A stretch of 59,510 nucleotides of DNA from Mycobacterium asiaticum DSM 44297 (lineage in GTDB: Bacteria > Actinomycetota > Actinomycetes > Mycobacteriales > Mycobacteriaceae), in NCBI RefSeq assembly GCF_000613245.1, contig NZ_HG964937.1:1093796-1153305 (forward strand), in the 5' to 3' direction. A program made the position numbers and the translations under genes. The notes under the pieces were generated by a model that was given only the letters and a program-made list of their open reading frames with translations, ran no database searches and had not been told where the DNA came from. Of this stretch, positions 16,162 through 24,188 are shown piece by piece; positions within the stretch are counted from its first letter, which is position 1; each line of letters begins with the position of its first letter.

Positions 16162-16764
16162 TCACAGCGGCAACGCGCGGCCCAGAATCGCGAAAGCCCG
16201 CGGGTCGCCGGCGAAATAGTAGCCGCGGATCACGTCGGTGAAGCCAAGCCGGCGGTACAGCCGCCACGCCCGGTTGGCTTCGCCGTTGTTCTCCGGGGTG
16301 GACAGCAGCACATTGTCTTCCCGGCGGCCGGCCAGCAGGCGCCTGGCCAGGCCCTCGCCCAGCCCACGGCCCTGCGCCCGCGGGTGGATGTGCAGCTCGG
16401 TGAGTTCGAAGTAGCTGGTCATCAACCGGTCGATCGCGTGCTGCGGGAAACCGCTGCGCTGCAGGCCCAGCACCACCTGCTGCTGCCACCACTGGCCGGG
16501 TGCGCCCGGGTAGCCGTAGGCGATGCCGACGAGCGGGGCCTTGCCCAACTCCGTGGCCGACGGCGGCTGGGCGGCATCGTCGCCCGCCACTTCGACCGCG
16601 GCAACCGCCTGCCAGCCGGGCCGGCGGGTGTGCTCGAGCCACATGCTGGCGCGCTGATTCTCCGTGCCCTTGGGATAGCGCATAGCGTCGACGTACACGC
16701 CCAGCGCTTCACCGAGCCGGCGCTGCATCTCGTTCGCCGGAAAATCGATGAGGAAGGTCGCCAA
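16162..16764 (-). CDS. GNAT-family N-acetyltransferase (Rv2170 type)
   Basis: This is a 200-residue acetyltransferase of the GNAT superfamily. The acetyl-CoA pyrophosphate-binding loop reads RAQGRGLGEGLARRLL near residues 138-153, preceded by the strand LTELHIHP, and a C-terminal NRAWRLYRRLGFT forms the usual motif B. From memory, Rv2170 acetylates isocitrate dehydrogenase lysines; the target here is inference from orthology. TTG 16764 is chosen because a strong GAGGAGG lies about 10 nt before it and conservation starts there; an upstream TTG at 16815 lacks a ribosome site. It is co-directional with lppM. Confidence 0.85.
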   Translation of the reverse strand: MATFLIDFPANEMQRRLGEALGVYVDAMRYPKGTENQRASMWLEHTRRPGWQAVAAVEVAGDDAAQPPSATELGKAPLVGIAYGYPGAPGQWWQQQVVLGLQRSGFPQHAIDRLMTSYFELTELHIHPRAQGRGLGEGLARRLLAGRREDNVLLSTPENNGEANRAWRLYRRLGFTDVIRGYYFAGDPRAFAILGRALPL

Positions 16765-17035
16765 TCGCGTTGTCCTCCTCGGGTAGGCAAATGGCGCCCG
16801 GTCGGGCTTGGGCAAGTTCTTAGTATCGGACCCAGTATCTGACGAAGCCGTCGCGCTGCGACGGGCGGTCGTGTCCTGGCCCGTGGCACTGCACGCCGAT
16901 CCAGCCGCGATAGAATCGCCTGCGAATCAGTGGTACGGCGCAGATGGACCTCGTATCATTGGTATTAATTGCTCTACAACGGGCATCCGCGTGCTATCAG
17001 TGGCTACGGGACAGTGTTTCGGCAAGGAGGGACGA
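16765..17035. other. Divergent intergenic region with AT-rich promoter segment
   Basis: These 271 nt separate the acetyltransferase (minus) and DUF3040 (plus) starts. A relatively AT-rich stretch (about 16950-16975) contains TATCAT at 16954-16959, a good -10 for the DUF3040 gene, leaving a leader of about 70 nt with AAGGAGGG before the start. I see no convincing small gene. Confidence 0.5.
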
Positions 17036-17437
17036 ATGCCACTCTCCGATCATGAGCAGCGAATGCTCGATCAGATCGAGAGCGCTCTCTATGCCGAGGA
17101 TCCGAAGTTCGCCTCGAGCGTACGTGGCGGAGGTTTCCGCGCGCCCACCGCGCGACGCCGACTGCAGGGCACCGCGTTGTTCGTCGTCGGCCTGGCGATG
17201 CTTGTCTCCGGGGTGGCCTTCAAAGCCACGATGATCGGAACCTTTCCGATCCTCAGTGTGCTCGGTTTCGTCGTGATGTTCGGCGGCGTCGTGTACGCCG
17301 TCACCGGTCGCCGGCTGTCCGGCCGCCCGGACACCGGAACCACCGCGGGCCCGTCGCGCCCGCGCCGGTCCAAGGGTTCGGGTGGAACGTTCACCAGTCG
17401 CATGGAAGACCGGTTCCGTCGGCGCTTCGACGAATAA
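17036..17437 (+). CDS. DUF3040 membrane protein (Rv2169c type)
   Basis: This is a 133-residue protein of the actinobacterial DUF3040 family. It starts MPLSDHEQRMLDQIESALYAED, the family hallmark, an amphipathic helix that ends in DPKFAS. Two adjacent hydrophobic helices follow at about residues 44-64 and 67-84, then a basic Arg-rich tail that would be cytosolic. ATG 17036 has a strong AAGGAGGG site 5 nt upstream. Function is unknown; it sits just before the dcw cluster but has its own terminator at 17457, so it is a separate transcript. Confidence 0.88.
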   Translation: MPLSDHEQRMLDQIESALYAEDPKFASSVRGGGFRAPTARRRLQGTALFVVGLAMLVSGVAFKATMIGTFPILSVLGFVVMFGGVVYAVTGRRLSGRPDTGTTAGPSRPRRSKGSGGTFTSRMEDRFRRRFDE

Positions 17438-17456
17438 CCTTTCCGGTACCGAATAG

Positions 17457-17484
17457 CGGGGCAGCCCAACGGCTGCCCCGTTTT
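17457..17484 (+). terminator. Rho-independent terminator after the DUF3040 gene
   Basis: Arms CGGGGCAGCC and GGCTGCCCCG form a perfect 10-bp stem with a CAAC loop, directly followed by TTTT. This is the only textbook intrinsic terminator noticed in the window. Confidence 0.9.
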
Positions 17485-17765
17485 GCTTTGCGAGTCCTCC
17501 CCGTCGATTGCGCGCCGATGCCAGCGTTGCAGGCTCGGCCCGCCTGACACGCGCGCCGGGCCACGCTTAGCCAACTCGTGGCGCATTCGTAGCGCACTTG
17601 TGTCCATCGCCCCCCACCGCGCCCCACTCCGACCACAGGGCCCGAAATGTGCCTCTGAAGTGCGCTTTTGTGTGCACCCGGGGAAGCGCCGCTCCAGCCT
17701 GAATGGGTCGACCCGCGACGTGTCGTGGGGGAACGGCACTCTGAGACGCGCGGAGGGGGTAGTTA

Positions 17766-17800
17766 TGGGGCGAAGTGGGGGACTGTGGGGTATGGTGGCC
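17766..17800 (+). promoter_or_regulatory. Candidate MraZ operator: four boxes with 10-bp period
   Basis: TGGGG occurs at 17766-17770, 17776-17780 and 17786-17790, and TGGCC at 17796-17800, each separated by 5 nt. E. coli MraZ binds TGGGN boxes separated by 5 nt upstream of its own gene. The array lies 38-72 nt before the mraZ start, near the expected transcription start (TAGTTAT at 17760-17766 may be the -10). Autoregulation of the dcw cluster is the likely role. Confidence 0.72.
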
Positions 17801-17837
17801 GAAGTGTTTGGGTGACAAGCAAGTCGGAGGTGCCGCA

Positions 17838-18269
17838 GTGTTTCTCGGCACCTACACGCCCAAGCTCGACGACAAGGGGCGGCTAACGCTGCCGGCCAAA
17901 TTTCGCGACGCATTGGCAGGGGGGTTGATGGTCACCAAGAGCCAAGATCACAGCCTCGCCGTCTACCCGCGCGCGGAGTTTGAGCAGTTGGCGAGGCGAG
18001 CCAGCAAGGCGCCGCGCAGCAACCCGGAGGCGCGGGCATTTTTGCGAAACCTCGCCGCCGGCACCGACGAGCAGCACCCCGACGGGCAGGGGCGCATCAC
18101 GCTGTCGGCCGACCACCGGCGCTATGCCGGCCTGTCCAAGGATTGCGTGGTCATCGGTGCGGTCGACTATCTCGAAATCTGGGATGCCCAGGCCTGGAAC
18201 GACTATCAGCAACTCCATGAAGAGAACTTCTCCGCGGCCAGCGATGAAGCACTCGGCGACATCTTCTGA
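17838..18269 (+). CDS. mraZ: Transcriptional regulator MraZ
   Basis: This is a 143-residue protein of two tandem AbrB-like MraZ domains. Each carries the D-x-x-G-R signature: DDKGRLTLP near residue 11 and DGQGRITLS near residue 81. MraZ forms ring-shaped oligomers that bind direct repeats upstream of the dcw cluster and usually repress it. GTG 17838 is chosen, with TCGGAGG 7 nt upstream and a length equal to the recalled M. tuberculosis protein. The four-box array just upstream supports autoregulation. It is the first gene of the division and cell-wall cluster. Confidence 0.95.
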   Translation: MFLGTYTPKLDDKGRLTLPAKFRDALAGGLMVTKSQDHSLAVYPRAEFEQLARRASKAPRSNPEARAFLRNLAAGTDEQHPDGQGRITLSADHRRYAGLSKDCVVIGAVDYLEIWDAQAWNDYQQLHEENFSAASDEALGDIF

Positions 18270-18405
18270 GGTGCATGCCTGTGCACCGTGGTCTCTGCCC
18301 GAACCGACCCTGGCGTACTTCCCCAACGCCAGGTGCGTCTCGGACAGGGGCCTCGGTGCACGGGCGAGCCGCCAGCTAGGCCGTACCGGCCGGGGAGGGG
18401 TCAGG
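18270..18405 (+). ncRNA. mraW RNA motif-like leader between mraZ and rsmH
   Basis: The 136-nt gap holds a perfect hairpin at 18309-18333, arms CCTGGCG and CGCCAGG, with the 11-nt loop TACTTCCCCAA. The loop segment CTTCCCC can pair with GGGGAGG at 18392-18398, the Shine-Dalgarno of rsmH, 7 nt before ATG 18406 (one G-U pair). A second hairpin, GGCCG/CGGCC, sits at 18379-18391 just before it. This matches the published mraW RNA motif of Actinobacteria as I recall it. The likely role is translational control of rsmH by hiding its ribosome site. Confidence 0.75.
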
Positions 18406-19428
18406 ATGCCTAACCCCGACAATCCGCGTTCCGGCGCAGGCGATTTCGGTCACGTGCCGGTGTTGGCGCAGCGATGCGTTGATTTGCTGGCGCCAGCGCT
18501 GACCCGGCACAGTCCCGATGGCGCCGGGGCGGTACTCGTCGACGCAACCCTCGGCGCCGGCGGGCACGCCGAGAGATTCCTCACCGAGTTACCCGGGCTG
18601 CAATTGATCGGACTCGACCGCGACCCGAGCGCCCTGGCCATCAGCCGAAACCGGTTGGCTCCCTTCGGTGATCGGGTCACCCTGGTGCATACCCGCTACG
18701 ACGGCATCTCCACGGCGATCGCCGAATCCGGTTTTCCCACAACCGAATCAGTCGACGCCGTGCTGTTCGATCTCGGGGTGTCCTCGATGCAGCTGGACCG
18801 CGCCGAGCGGGGGTTCGCCTACGCCAAGGATGCGCCGCTGGACATGCGGATGGACCCGTCGGCACCGCTGACCGCCGCCGACATCGTCAACACCTACCCC
18901 GAGGCCGAGCTGGCCGACATCCTGCATCGATACGGCGAGGAGCGGTTCGCCCGCCGGATCGCCGCGCAGATCGTCCGCCGCCGCGCTCGCGCGCCGTTCA
19001 CCTCGACCGCCGAGCTGGTGGCGCTGCTCTACGAGGCGATCCCGGCGCCGGCCCGGCGCACCGGCGGACACCCGGCCAAACGCACCTTCCAGGCGCTGCG
19101 CGTCGCGGTCAACGACGAGCTGGAGTCGTTGCGGGGCGCCGTTCCCGCCGCGCTGGACGCGCTGGCAGTGGGGGGGCGCATCGTGGTGCTGTCCTACCAG
19201 TCGCTCGAGGACCGGATCGTCAAGCGGGTGTTCGCCGACGCGACGGCCTCCCGCACCCCGCCCGGTCTGCCGGTCGAACTTCCCGGCCATGGGCCGCGAT
19301 TCACCTCGTTGACGCGTGGAGCGGAGCGGGCTGACGCGGCCGAGACGGAACGCAATCCGCGCAGCGCCCCGGTGCGGCTGCGCGCGCTGCAACGAGTCGA
19401 GCGGGAAAACGGGAAGGCGAAAGCATGA
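18406..19428 (+). CDS. rsmH: 16S rRNA (cytosine-1402 N4)-methyltransferase RsmH (MraW)
   Basis: This is a 340-residue SAM-dependent methyltransferase that modifies C1402 of 16S rRNA in the ribosomal P site. HVPVLAQRC opens the domain; the SAM-binding motif VDATLGAGGHAERF is near residue 45, LFDLGVSSMQLD near 120, and the C-terminal VVLSYQSLEDRIVKR is the family signature. ATG 18406 is chosen because of GGGGAGGGG upstream. The longer reading from GTG 18271 translates through the conserved RNA hairpin and is probably not protein-coding. Its end overlaps the ftsL-like gene by 4 nt. Confidence 0.94.
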   Translation: MPNPDNPRSGAGDFGHVPVLAQRCVDLLAPALTRHSPDGAGAVLVDATLGAGGHAERFLTELPGLQLIGLDRDPSALAISRNRLAPFGDRVTLVHTRYDGISTAIAESGFPTTESVDAVLFDLGVSSMQLDRAERGFAYAKDAPLDMRMDPSAPLTAADIVNTYPEAELADILHRYGEERFARRIAAQIVRRRARAPFTSTAELVALLYEAIPAPARRTGGHPAKRTFQALRVAVNDELESLRGAVPAALDALAVGGRIVVLSYQSLEDRIVKRVFADATASRTPPGLPVELPGHGPRFTSLTRGAERADAAETERNPRSAPVRLRALQRVERENGKAKA

Positions 19429-20552
19429 GCACAAAGCGCGAGGCGACGAAGCGCCGCGAGAGCGAACGGCGCGCTCGTCGCGCCGGCGTGCGTACCGCCG
19501 CCGATCCGTCGTCTCGGCGGGGCCGCGCCCACGCCCGCAAGTCCACCGCGCCGGCACGCGAGGCCCGGGCGCCGAGGTCGGCTCCGCAGACCAGTCCGAT
19601 GGCCCGGCCCGTCGACCGGCCGGCCCGGCCCAAGAACGCCAGCCAGGCCAAGGCCCGCGCCAAGGCGCGTAAAGCAAAGGCGCCCAAGGTCGTTCGCGCC
19701 AAGCTGTCCGAACGGCTGGCCATCCGGCTGGCACAGATCGACCTGCGGCCGCGCACGTTGCTGAGCCGGGTTCCGTTCGTCGTGCTGGTGATCGGGTCGC
19801 TGGGCATCGGTCTGGGCCTGACGCTGTGGCTGTCCACCGACGCCGCCGAACGTTCCTACCAGCTCAGCCACGCCCGCGAGCGCACCCGCATGCTGCAACA
19901 GCAGAAAGAGGCGCTCGAGCGCGACGTGCGCGAGGCGGAGTCCGCACCGGCGCTGGCCGAAGCGGCCCGCAAGCAGGGCATGATCCCGACCCGCGACACC
20001 GCCCACCTGGTTCAGGCGCCCGACGGCAACTGGGTGGTGGTGGGCACACCCAAGCCGGCCGACGGCGTGCCGCCGCCGCCGCTGAACACCAAGCTGCCCG
20101 ATGAGGGGCCGCCCCCACCGCCCAAGCCGCCGGTGACGCCGCCGGAGGTGGCGGTCCGGGTGATGCCGGCTCCCGGTGACCCAGCACCGCCCGCCCGTAC
20201 CGGCCCGCAGGTGCTGCTGCGCGGACCCGACGGATCCTCGACGCTGGGCGGTACGCAACTGCCCGCCCAGGCGCCCGGCCTGCCCGCTCAGGTGCCTGGC
20301 CTGCCCGCCCAGGCACCGGTGGTGCTGGACCCGCTGCACGGGGTTCCGGTGCAACTGCCCCCGGTCCAACTGCCCCCGGTCCCGGCCCAGGTCCCGATTC
20401 AGGCAGTACCGCCGGTAGCCGCGCCGACACCCGGATTGCCCACCGGCCCGAGCATTCCCGATGTACACGGGGTAGTCCCGCTGCCAGCCACCGGCGAACA
20501 GGTCGTCCCCGTTGCGCCGGCGGCACCCGCGGTGCCCGGGATCCCGCGATGA
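19425..20552 (+). CDS. FtsL-like, proline-rich membrane protein (Rv2164c type)
   Basis: The 375-residue protein has a long basic N-terminal cytosolic region (first ~110 residues, Arg/Ala/Lys-rich), one membrane helix (FVVLVIGSLGIGLGLTLWLS, about 124-143), and a periplasmic coiled coil with leucine spacing (LSHARERTRMLQQQKEALER), as in FtsL/DivIC. The C-terminal half is Pro-rich with tandem repeats. Position between rsmH and pbpB is the standard FtsL position, so a divisome scaffold role is inferred. The start ATG overlaps the rsmH stop, and the stop overlaps the pbpB start. Confidence 0.85.
   Translation: MSTKREATKRRESERRARRAGVRTAADPSSRRGRAHARKSTAPAREARAPRSAPQTSPMARPVDRPARPKNASQAKARAKARKAKAPKVVRAKLSERLAIRLAQIDLRPRTLLSRVPFVVLVIGSLGIGLGLTLWLSTDAAERSYQLSHARERTRMLQQQKEALERDVREAESAPALAEAARKQGMIPTRDTAHLVQAPDGNWVVVGTPKPADGVPPPPLNTKLPDEGPPPPPKPPVTPPEVAVRVMPAPGDPAPPARTGPQVLLRGPDGSSTLGGTQLPAQAPGLPAQVPGLPAQAPVVLDPLHGVPVQLPPVQLPPVPAQVPIQAVPPVAAPTPGLPTGPSIPDVHGVVPLPATGEQVVPVAPAAPAVPGIPR
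20259..20321 (+). repeat. Three tandem 21-nt units in the ftsL-like gene
   Basis: Units begin at 20259, 20280 and 20301 and each encodes LPAQ(A/V)PG or a close variant. A further 15-nt unit encoding QLPPV is duplicated at 20352-20366 and 20367-20381. In-frame repeats like these often vary in number between strains. Confidence 0.8.
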
Positions 20553-22531
20553 GCCGCGACCCCCGCCGGGCGGCTCCGGAGCGCCGCGCCCGTAAACCGC
20601 GTGCCGCCCAGGACCCCGGGCGGGCCAAGCCATCCCGTAAACCGAAGCAGGACAAATCGATTCGAGCCTCCGGCACGGCTCACTCGGCCCGGGAGCGGCG
20701 CACTCGTCAGGCGGTGGAGGTGGCGAGCCGGGGCGCGTCGTTCGTCTTCCGGCATCGGGCCGGCAACGCGGTCATCGCCGTGTTGATGGTCGTGGCCGTC
20801 AGCCAATTGTTCTACCTGCAAGTGTCCAACGCGCCGCAGCTCAACGCCCAAGCCGCGGGCCAGCTCAAGGTCACCGACGTCGAACGCGCGATCCGCGGCG
20901 CGATCGTCGACCGCCACAACGACCGGTTGGCCTTCACCATCGAAGCGCGCGCCTTGACCTTCCAGCCCAAGCGAATTCGCCAGCAGCTGGACGAGGCCAG
21001 GAAGAAGTCGCCGCACGCGCCGGACCCGCAGGAGCGCCTCAAGGACATCGCCAAGGAAGTCGCGGGCAAGCTGAACAACAAGCCGGACGCCGCGGCGCTG
21101 CTCAAGAAATTGCAGAGCAACGAGACCTTTGTCTACCTGGCCCGCAACGTCGATCCCGCCATCGCACACGCGATCTCGGCCAAGTTCCCCGAGGTCGGCT
21201 CTGAGCGTCAGGACCTGCGTCAGTACCCCGGCGGGTCGCTGGCGGCCAACATCGTCGGGGGCATCGACTGGGACGGGCACGGCCTGCTCGGCCTGGAGGA
21301 CTCACTGGACGCGGTGCTGGCCGGTACCGACGGATCGGTCACTTACGACCGCGGGTCCGACGGGGTGGTCATCCCCGGCAGCTACCGCAACCGGCACAAG
21401 GCCGTGCACGGCTCCACCGTCCAGCTCACCCTCGACGACGACATCCAGTTCTACGTCCAGCAGCAGGTGCAGCAGGCCAGGAATGTCTCGGGTGCCCACA
21501 CCGTGTCGGCGGTCGTGCTGGACGCCAAGACCGGTGAGGTACTGGCGATGGCCAACGACAACACCTTCGACCCGTCGCAGGACATCGGGCGCCAGGGCGA
21601 CCGGCAACTGGGCAATCTGCCGGTGTCCTCCCCGTTCGAGCCGGGTTCGGTGAACAAGATCATCACCGCGTCGTCGGTGATCGAATACGGGCTGAGCAAC
21701 CCCGACGAGGTGCTGCAGGTGCCGGGCACCATCTCGATGGGCGGCGTCACCGTGCACGACGCATGGGAACACGGCGTGATGCCCTACACCACGACCGGTG
21801 TGTTCGGTAAGTCGTCCAACGTCGGCACGCTGATGCTGGCGCAGCGGGTGGGACCCGAACGCTTCTACGACATGGTCCGCAAGTTCGGGCTCGGTCAGCG
21901 CACCGGCGTCGGCCTCCCCGGCGAGAGCGCGGGCCTGGTGCCGCCGATCGACCAGTGGTCGGGCAGCACCTTCTCCAATCTTCCTATTGGCCAAGGTGTT
22001 TCGATGACACTGCTGCAGATGGCGGGCATGTACCAGGCCATCGCCAACGACGGGGTCCGCATCCCGCCGCGGATCCTTAAGGCCACCATCGCCGCCGACG
22101 GCACGCGCACCGAGGAAGCCCGGCCCGAAGGCGTGCGGGTGGTCTCCACCCAGACCGCCCAGACGGTCCGGCAGATGCTGCGCGCGGTCGTGCAGCAGGA
22201 CCCGATGGGCTACCAGCAGGGCACCGGCCCGGCCGCCGCGGTCCCCGGCTACCAGATGGCCGGCAAGACCGGCACCGCGCAGCAGATCAACCCCGGCTGC
22301 GGGTGCTACTTCGACGACGTCTACTGGATCACCTTCGCCGGCATGGCCACCGTCGACAATCCCCGCTACGTCATCGGCATCATGATGGACAATCCGCAGC
22401 GCAACGCCGACGGCACGCCGGGACACTCGGCGGCGCCGCTGTTCCACAACATCGCGGGCTGGCTGATGCAGCGCGAGAACGTGCCGCTCTCACCTGACCC
22501 GGGACCGCCGCTGACCCTGCAGGCGATGTAG
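20549..22531 (+). CDS. pbpB: Penicillin-binding protein PbpB (FtsI/PBP3), septal transpeptidase
   Basis: This is a 660-residue class B penicillin-binding protein that cross-links septal peptidoglycan with FtsW. After a basic cytosolic tail comes one membrane helix (about 74-90), the pedestal domain, and the transpeptidase domain with SVNK (S367-x-x-K370), SSN (422-424) and KTGT (573-576). The sequence NPGCGCYFDD after the KTGT motif carries two cysteines, as in mycobacterial PbpB. The ATG overlaps the ftsL-like stop by 4 nt. In H37Rv I recall PE_PGRS38 and other genes between pbpB and murE; here murE follows after 121 nt. Confidence 0.96.
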   Translation: MSRDPRRAAPERRARKPRAAQDPGRAKPSRKPKQDKSIRASGTAHSARERRTRQAVEVASRGASFVFRHRAGNAVIAVLMVVAVSQLFYLQVSNAPQLNAQAAGQLKVTDVERAIRGAIVDRHNDRLAFTIEARALTFQPKRIRQQLDEARKKSPHAPDPQERLKDIAKEVAGKLNNKPDAAALLKKLQSNETFVYLARNVDPAIAHAISAKFPEVGSERQDLRQYPGGSLAANIVGGIDWDGHGLLGLEDSLDAVLAGTDGSVTYDRGSDGVVIPGSYRNRHKAVHGSTVQLTLDDDIQFYVQQQVQQARNVSGAHTVSAVVLDAKTGEVLAMANDNTFDPSQDIGRQGDRQLGNLPVSSPFEPGSVNKIITASSVIEYGLSNPDEVLQVPGTISMGGVTVHDAWEHGVMPYTTTGVFGKSSNVGTLMLAQRVGPERFYDMVRKFGLGQRTGVGLPGESAGLVPPIDQWSGSTFSNLPIGQGVSMTLLQMAGMYQAIANDGVRIPPRILKATIAADGTRTEEARPEGVRVVSTQTAQTVRQMLRAVVQQDPMGYQQGTGPAAAVPGYQMAGKTGTAQQINPGCGCYFDDVYWITFAGMATVDNPRYVIGIMMDNPQRNADGTPGHSAAPLFHNIAGWLMQRENVPLSPDPGPPLTLQAM

Positions 22532-22542
22532 CGCAGGCGCGG

Positions 22543-22558
22543 TCCCGCAGGCGCGGGA
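22543..22558 (+). terminator. GC hairpin after pbpB
   Basis: TCCCGC, loop AGGC, GCGGGA forms a perfect 6-bp stem followed by AAA, not T. It may be a weak tail-less terminator or an mRNA-stabilising hairpin between pbpB and murE. Confidence 0.4.
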
Positions 22559-22583
22559 AAACACCGGCCCGATGGTGGCTGGG

Positions 22584-22589
22584 TAGGGT
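22584..22589 (+). promoter_or_regulatory. Candidate internal -10 for murE
   Basis: TAGGGT fits TANNNT and would give a leader of about 55 nt before GTG 22653, which has GGGAGG 11 nt upstream. It lies just after the hairpin that ends pbpB. Confidence 0.35.
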
Positions 22590-22652
22590 GTCAAAGCTGA
22601 TCCAAGCCGATAATGGCGTTTCGCTCAGCGTCGGACGGGAGGTGATGACGCA

Positions 22653-24188
22653 GTGGCAGCCGTGCCCACGGATCTGCGTCCCAGCGCCGGCGCGGGCGTG
22701 TCGCTGGCCGCCCTGGCCGCGCAGGTCGGCGCCGTGTCCGCGCACAGCGGCACCGTCACCGATGTGCCCGTCACCGGCGTGACGTTGCGGGGCCAGGATG
22801 TGCGGCCCGGTGACCTGTTCGCCGCCCTGCCCGGGTCGGTCACCCACGGTGCCCGCCATGCCGGCGCGGCGATCGAACGCGGCGCCGTCGCGGTCTTGAC
22901 CGACGCCGAGGGAGTCCTCGAGATGGGTCCGCACGCCGACACCGTGCCGGTCCTTGTGCACCCCGCACCGCGCGGCGTGCTGGGCGGTCTGGCTGCCACG
23001 GTCTACGGCCGCCCGTCCGACCGGGTCCGGGTCATCGGGATCACCGGCACCTCCGGCAAGACCACCACGACATATCTGGTCGAAGCGGGTCTGCGGGCCG
23101 CCGGCCGGGTCGCCGGGTTGGTCGGCACCATCGGCATCCGCATCGACGGCGCCGACATCCCCAGCGCGCTGACCACCCCGGAGGCCCCCGCGCTGCATGC
23201 CATGTTCGCGGCGATGGCCGAACGCGGGGTGGACACCGTGGTAATGGAGGTGTCCAGTCACGCGCTGACCCTCGGGCGGGTGGACGGCACCGAATTCTCC
23301 GTCGGCGCCTTCACCAACCTGTCGCGCGACCACCTCGATTTCCACCCGAGCATGGAGGCCTACTTCGAGGCCAAGGCGGCGCTGTTCGATCCCGCCTCCG
23401 CGTTGCGGGCGCGCACCGTCGTGGTGTGCGTCGACGACGACGCCGGGCGGGCCATGGCTGCCCGGGCCGGTGACGCGATCACCGTGAGTGTCACCGATCA
23501 GCCCGCGCACTGGCGCGCCGTCGACGTCGCACCCAGCGGTGCCGCCGGGCAGGAGTTCACCGCCATCGACCCCGCCGGTGCACACCACCGCGTGGCGATC
23601 AACCTGCCCGGGCACTACAACATTGCCAATTCGCTTGTGGCGCTGGCGATTCTGGATGCCGTCGGGGTATCCCCGGAGCAGGCGGCGCCGGGTCTGCGTC
23701 AGACCCGGGTTCCGGGGCGCCTCGAACAGGTGGACCGTGGTCAGGATTTCCTGGCCCTGGTCGACTACGCCCACAAACCGGGGGCGCTACGCGCCGTGCT
23801 GACCACCCTGGCCCGGCCGGGCCGCCGGCTGGCCGTGGTGTTCGGTGCCGGCGGCGACCGCGACCCGGGCAAACGGGCACCGATGGGCGCGGTGGCCGCC
23901 GAACTCGCCGACCTGGTCGTCGTCACCGACGACAACCCGCGCAGCGAGGATCCCGCCGCCATCCGCCGCGAGATCCTGGCCGGCGCCGCCGGTGCGCCGT
24001 CGGTGGTCGAGATCGGCGACCGCCGCGAGGCCATCCGGCACGCGGTCGCCTGGGCCGGGCCCGGCGATGTAGTGCTGATCGCCGGCAAGGGCCACGAGAC
24101 CGGTCAGCGCGTCGGCGACCAGACCCGCCCGTTCGACGACCGGGTAGAGCTCGCGCAGGCGCTACAGGCCCTACAGGGCCGCCGATGA
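22653..24188 (+). CDS. murE: UDP-MurNAc-tripeptide ligase MurE (meso-diaminopimelate-adding)
   Basis: This is a 511-residue cytosolic Mur ligase adding the third stem-peptide residue. The P-loop TGTSGKTTTT is at 131-140, VMEVSSHAL follows near residue 198, and DNPRSEDP at 427-434 is the meso-DAP-specific motif, with the Arg contacting the DAP carboxylate. GTG 22653 is preferred because conservation starts close to it; an out-of-frame ATG at 22645 is not used. The end overlaps murF by 4 nt. The substrate assignment follows from DNPR. Confidence 0.96.
   Translation: MAAVPTDLRPSAGAGVSLAALAAQVGAVSAHSGTVTDVPVTGVTLRGQDVRPGDLFAALPGSVTHGARHAGAAIERGAVAVLTDAEGVLEMGPHADTVPVLVHPAPRGVLGGLAATVYGRPSDRVRVIGITGTSGKTTTTYLVEAGLRAAGRVAGLVGTIGIRIDGADIPSALTTPEAPALHAMFAAMAERGVDTVVMEVSSHALTLGRVDGTEFSVGAFTNLSRDHLDFHPSMEAYFEAKAALFDPASALRARTVVVCVDDDAGRAMAARAGDAITVSVTDQPAHWRAVDVAPSGAAGQEFTAIDPAGAHHRVAINLPGHYNIANSLVALAILDAVGVSPEQAAPGLRQTRVPGRLEQVDRGQDFLALVDYAHKPGALRAVLTTLARPGRRLAVVFGAGGDRDPGKRAPMGAVAAELADLVVVTDDNPRSEDPAAIRREILAGAAGAPSVVEIGDRREAIRHAVAWAGPGDVVLIAGKGHETGQRVGDQTRPFDDRVELAQALQALQGRR

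Larger units (their letters stand above)
17438..17837. other. 400-nt intergenic region before mraZ: terminator, spacer and operator
   Basis: It contains a strong terminator (17457-17484), then about 250 nt with no convincing gene, then the repeat-containing mraZ promoter/operator region (17751-17837). In H37Rv, as I recall, IS6110 lies in this interval; no transposase remnant or inverted-repeat pair was seen here. Confidence 0.6.

Noticed and set aside
16944..17234. 96-codon open frame before and across the DUF3040 start
   Set aside because: It overlaps the strong ribosome site and the real DUF3040 frame and has no domain.
17438..17765. Insertion sequence remnant before mraZ
   Set aside because: No transposase fragment, terminal inverted repeats or target duplication were seen; the weak AGCGCACTT/AAGTGCGCT pair spans a long loop and is not convincing.
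18271..18405. Upstream GTG start extending RsmH by 45 residues
   Set aside because: The extension covers a conserved RNA hairpin and has no RNA-independent protein conservation I can see; ATG 18406 has a strong ribosome site.
22588..22782. 64-codon open frame overlapping the start of murE
   Set aside because: It begins in the murE leader without a ribosome site and overlaps murE out of frame; composition is that of a shadow frame.
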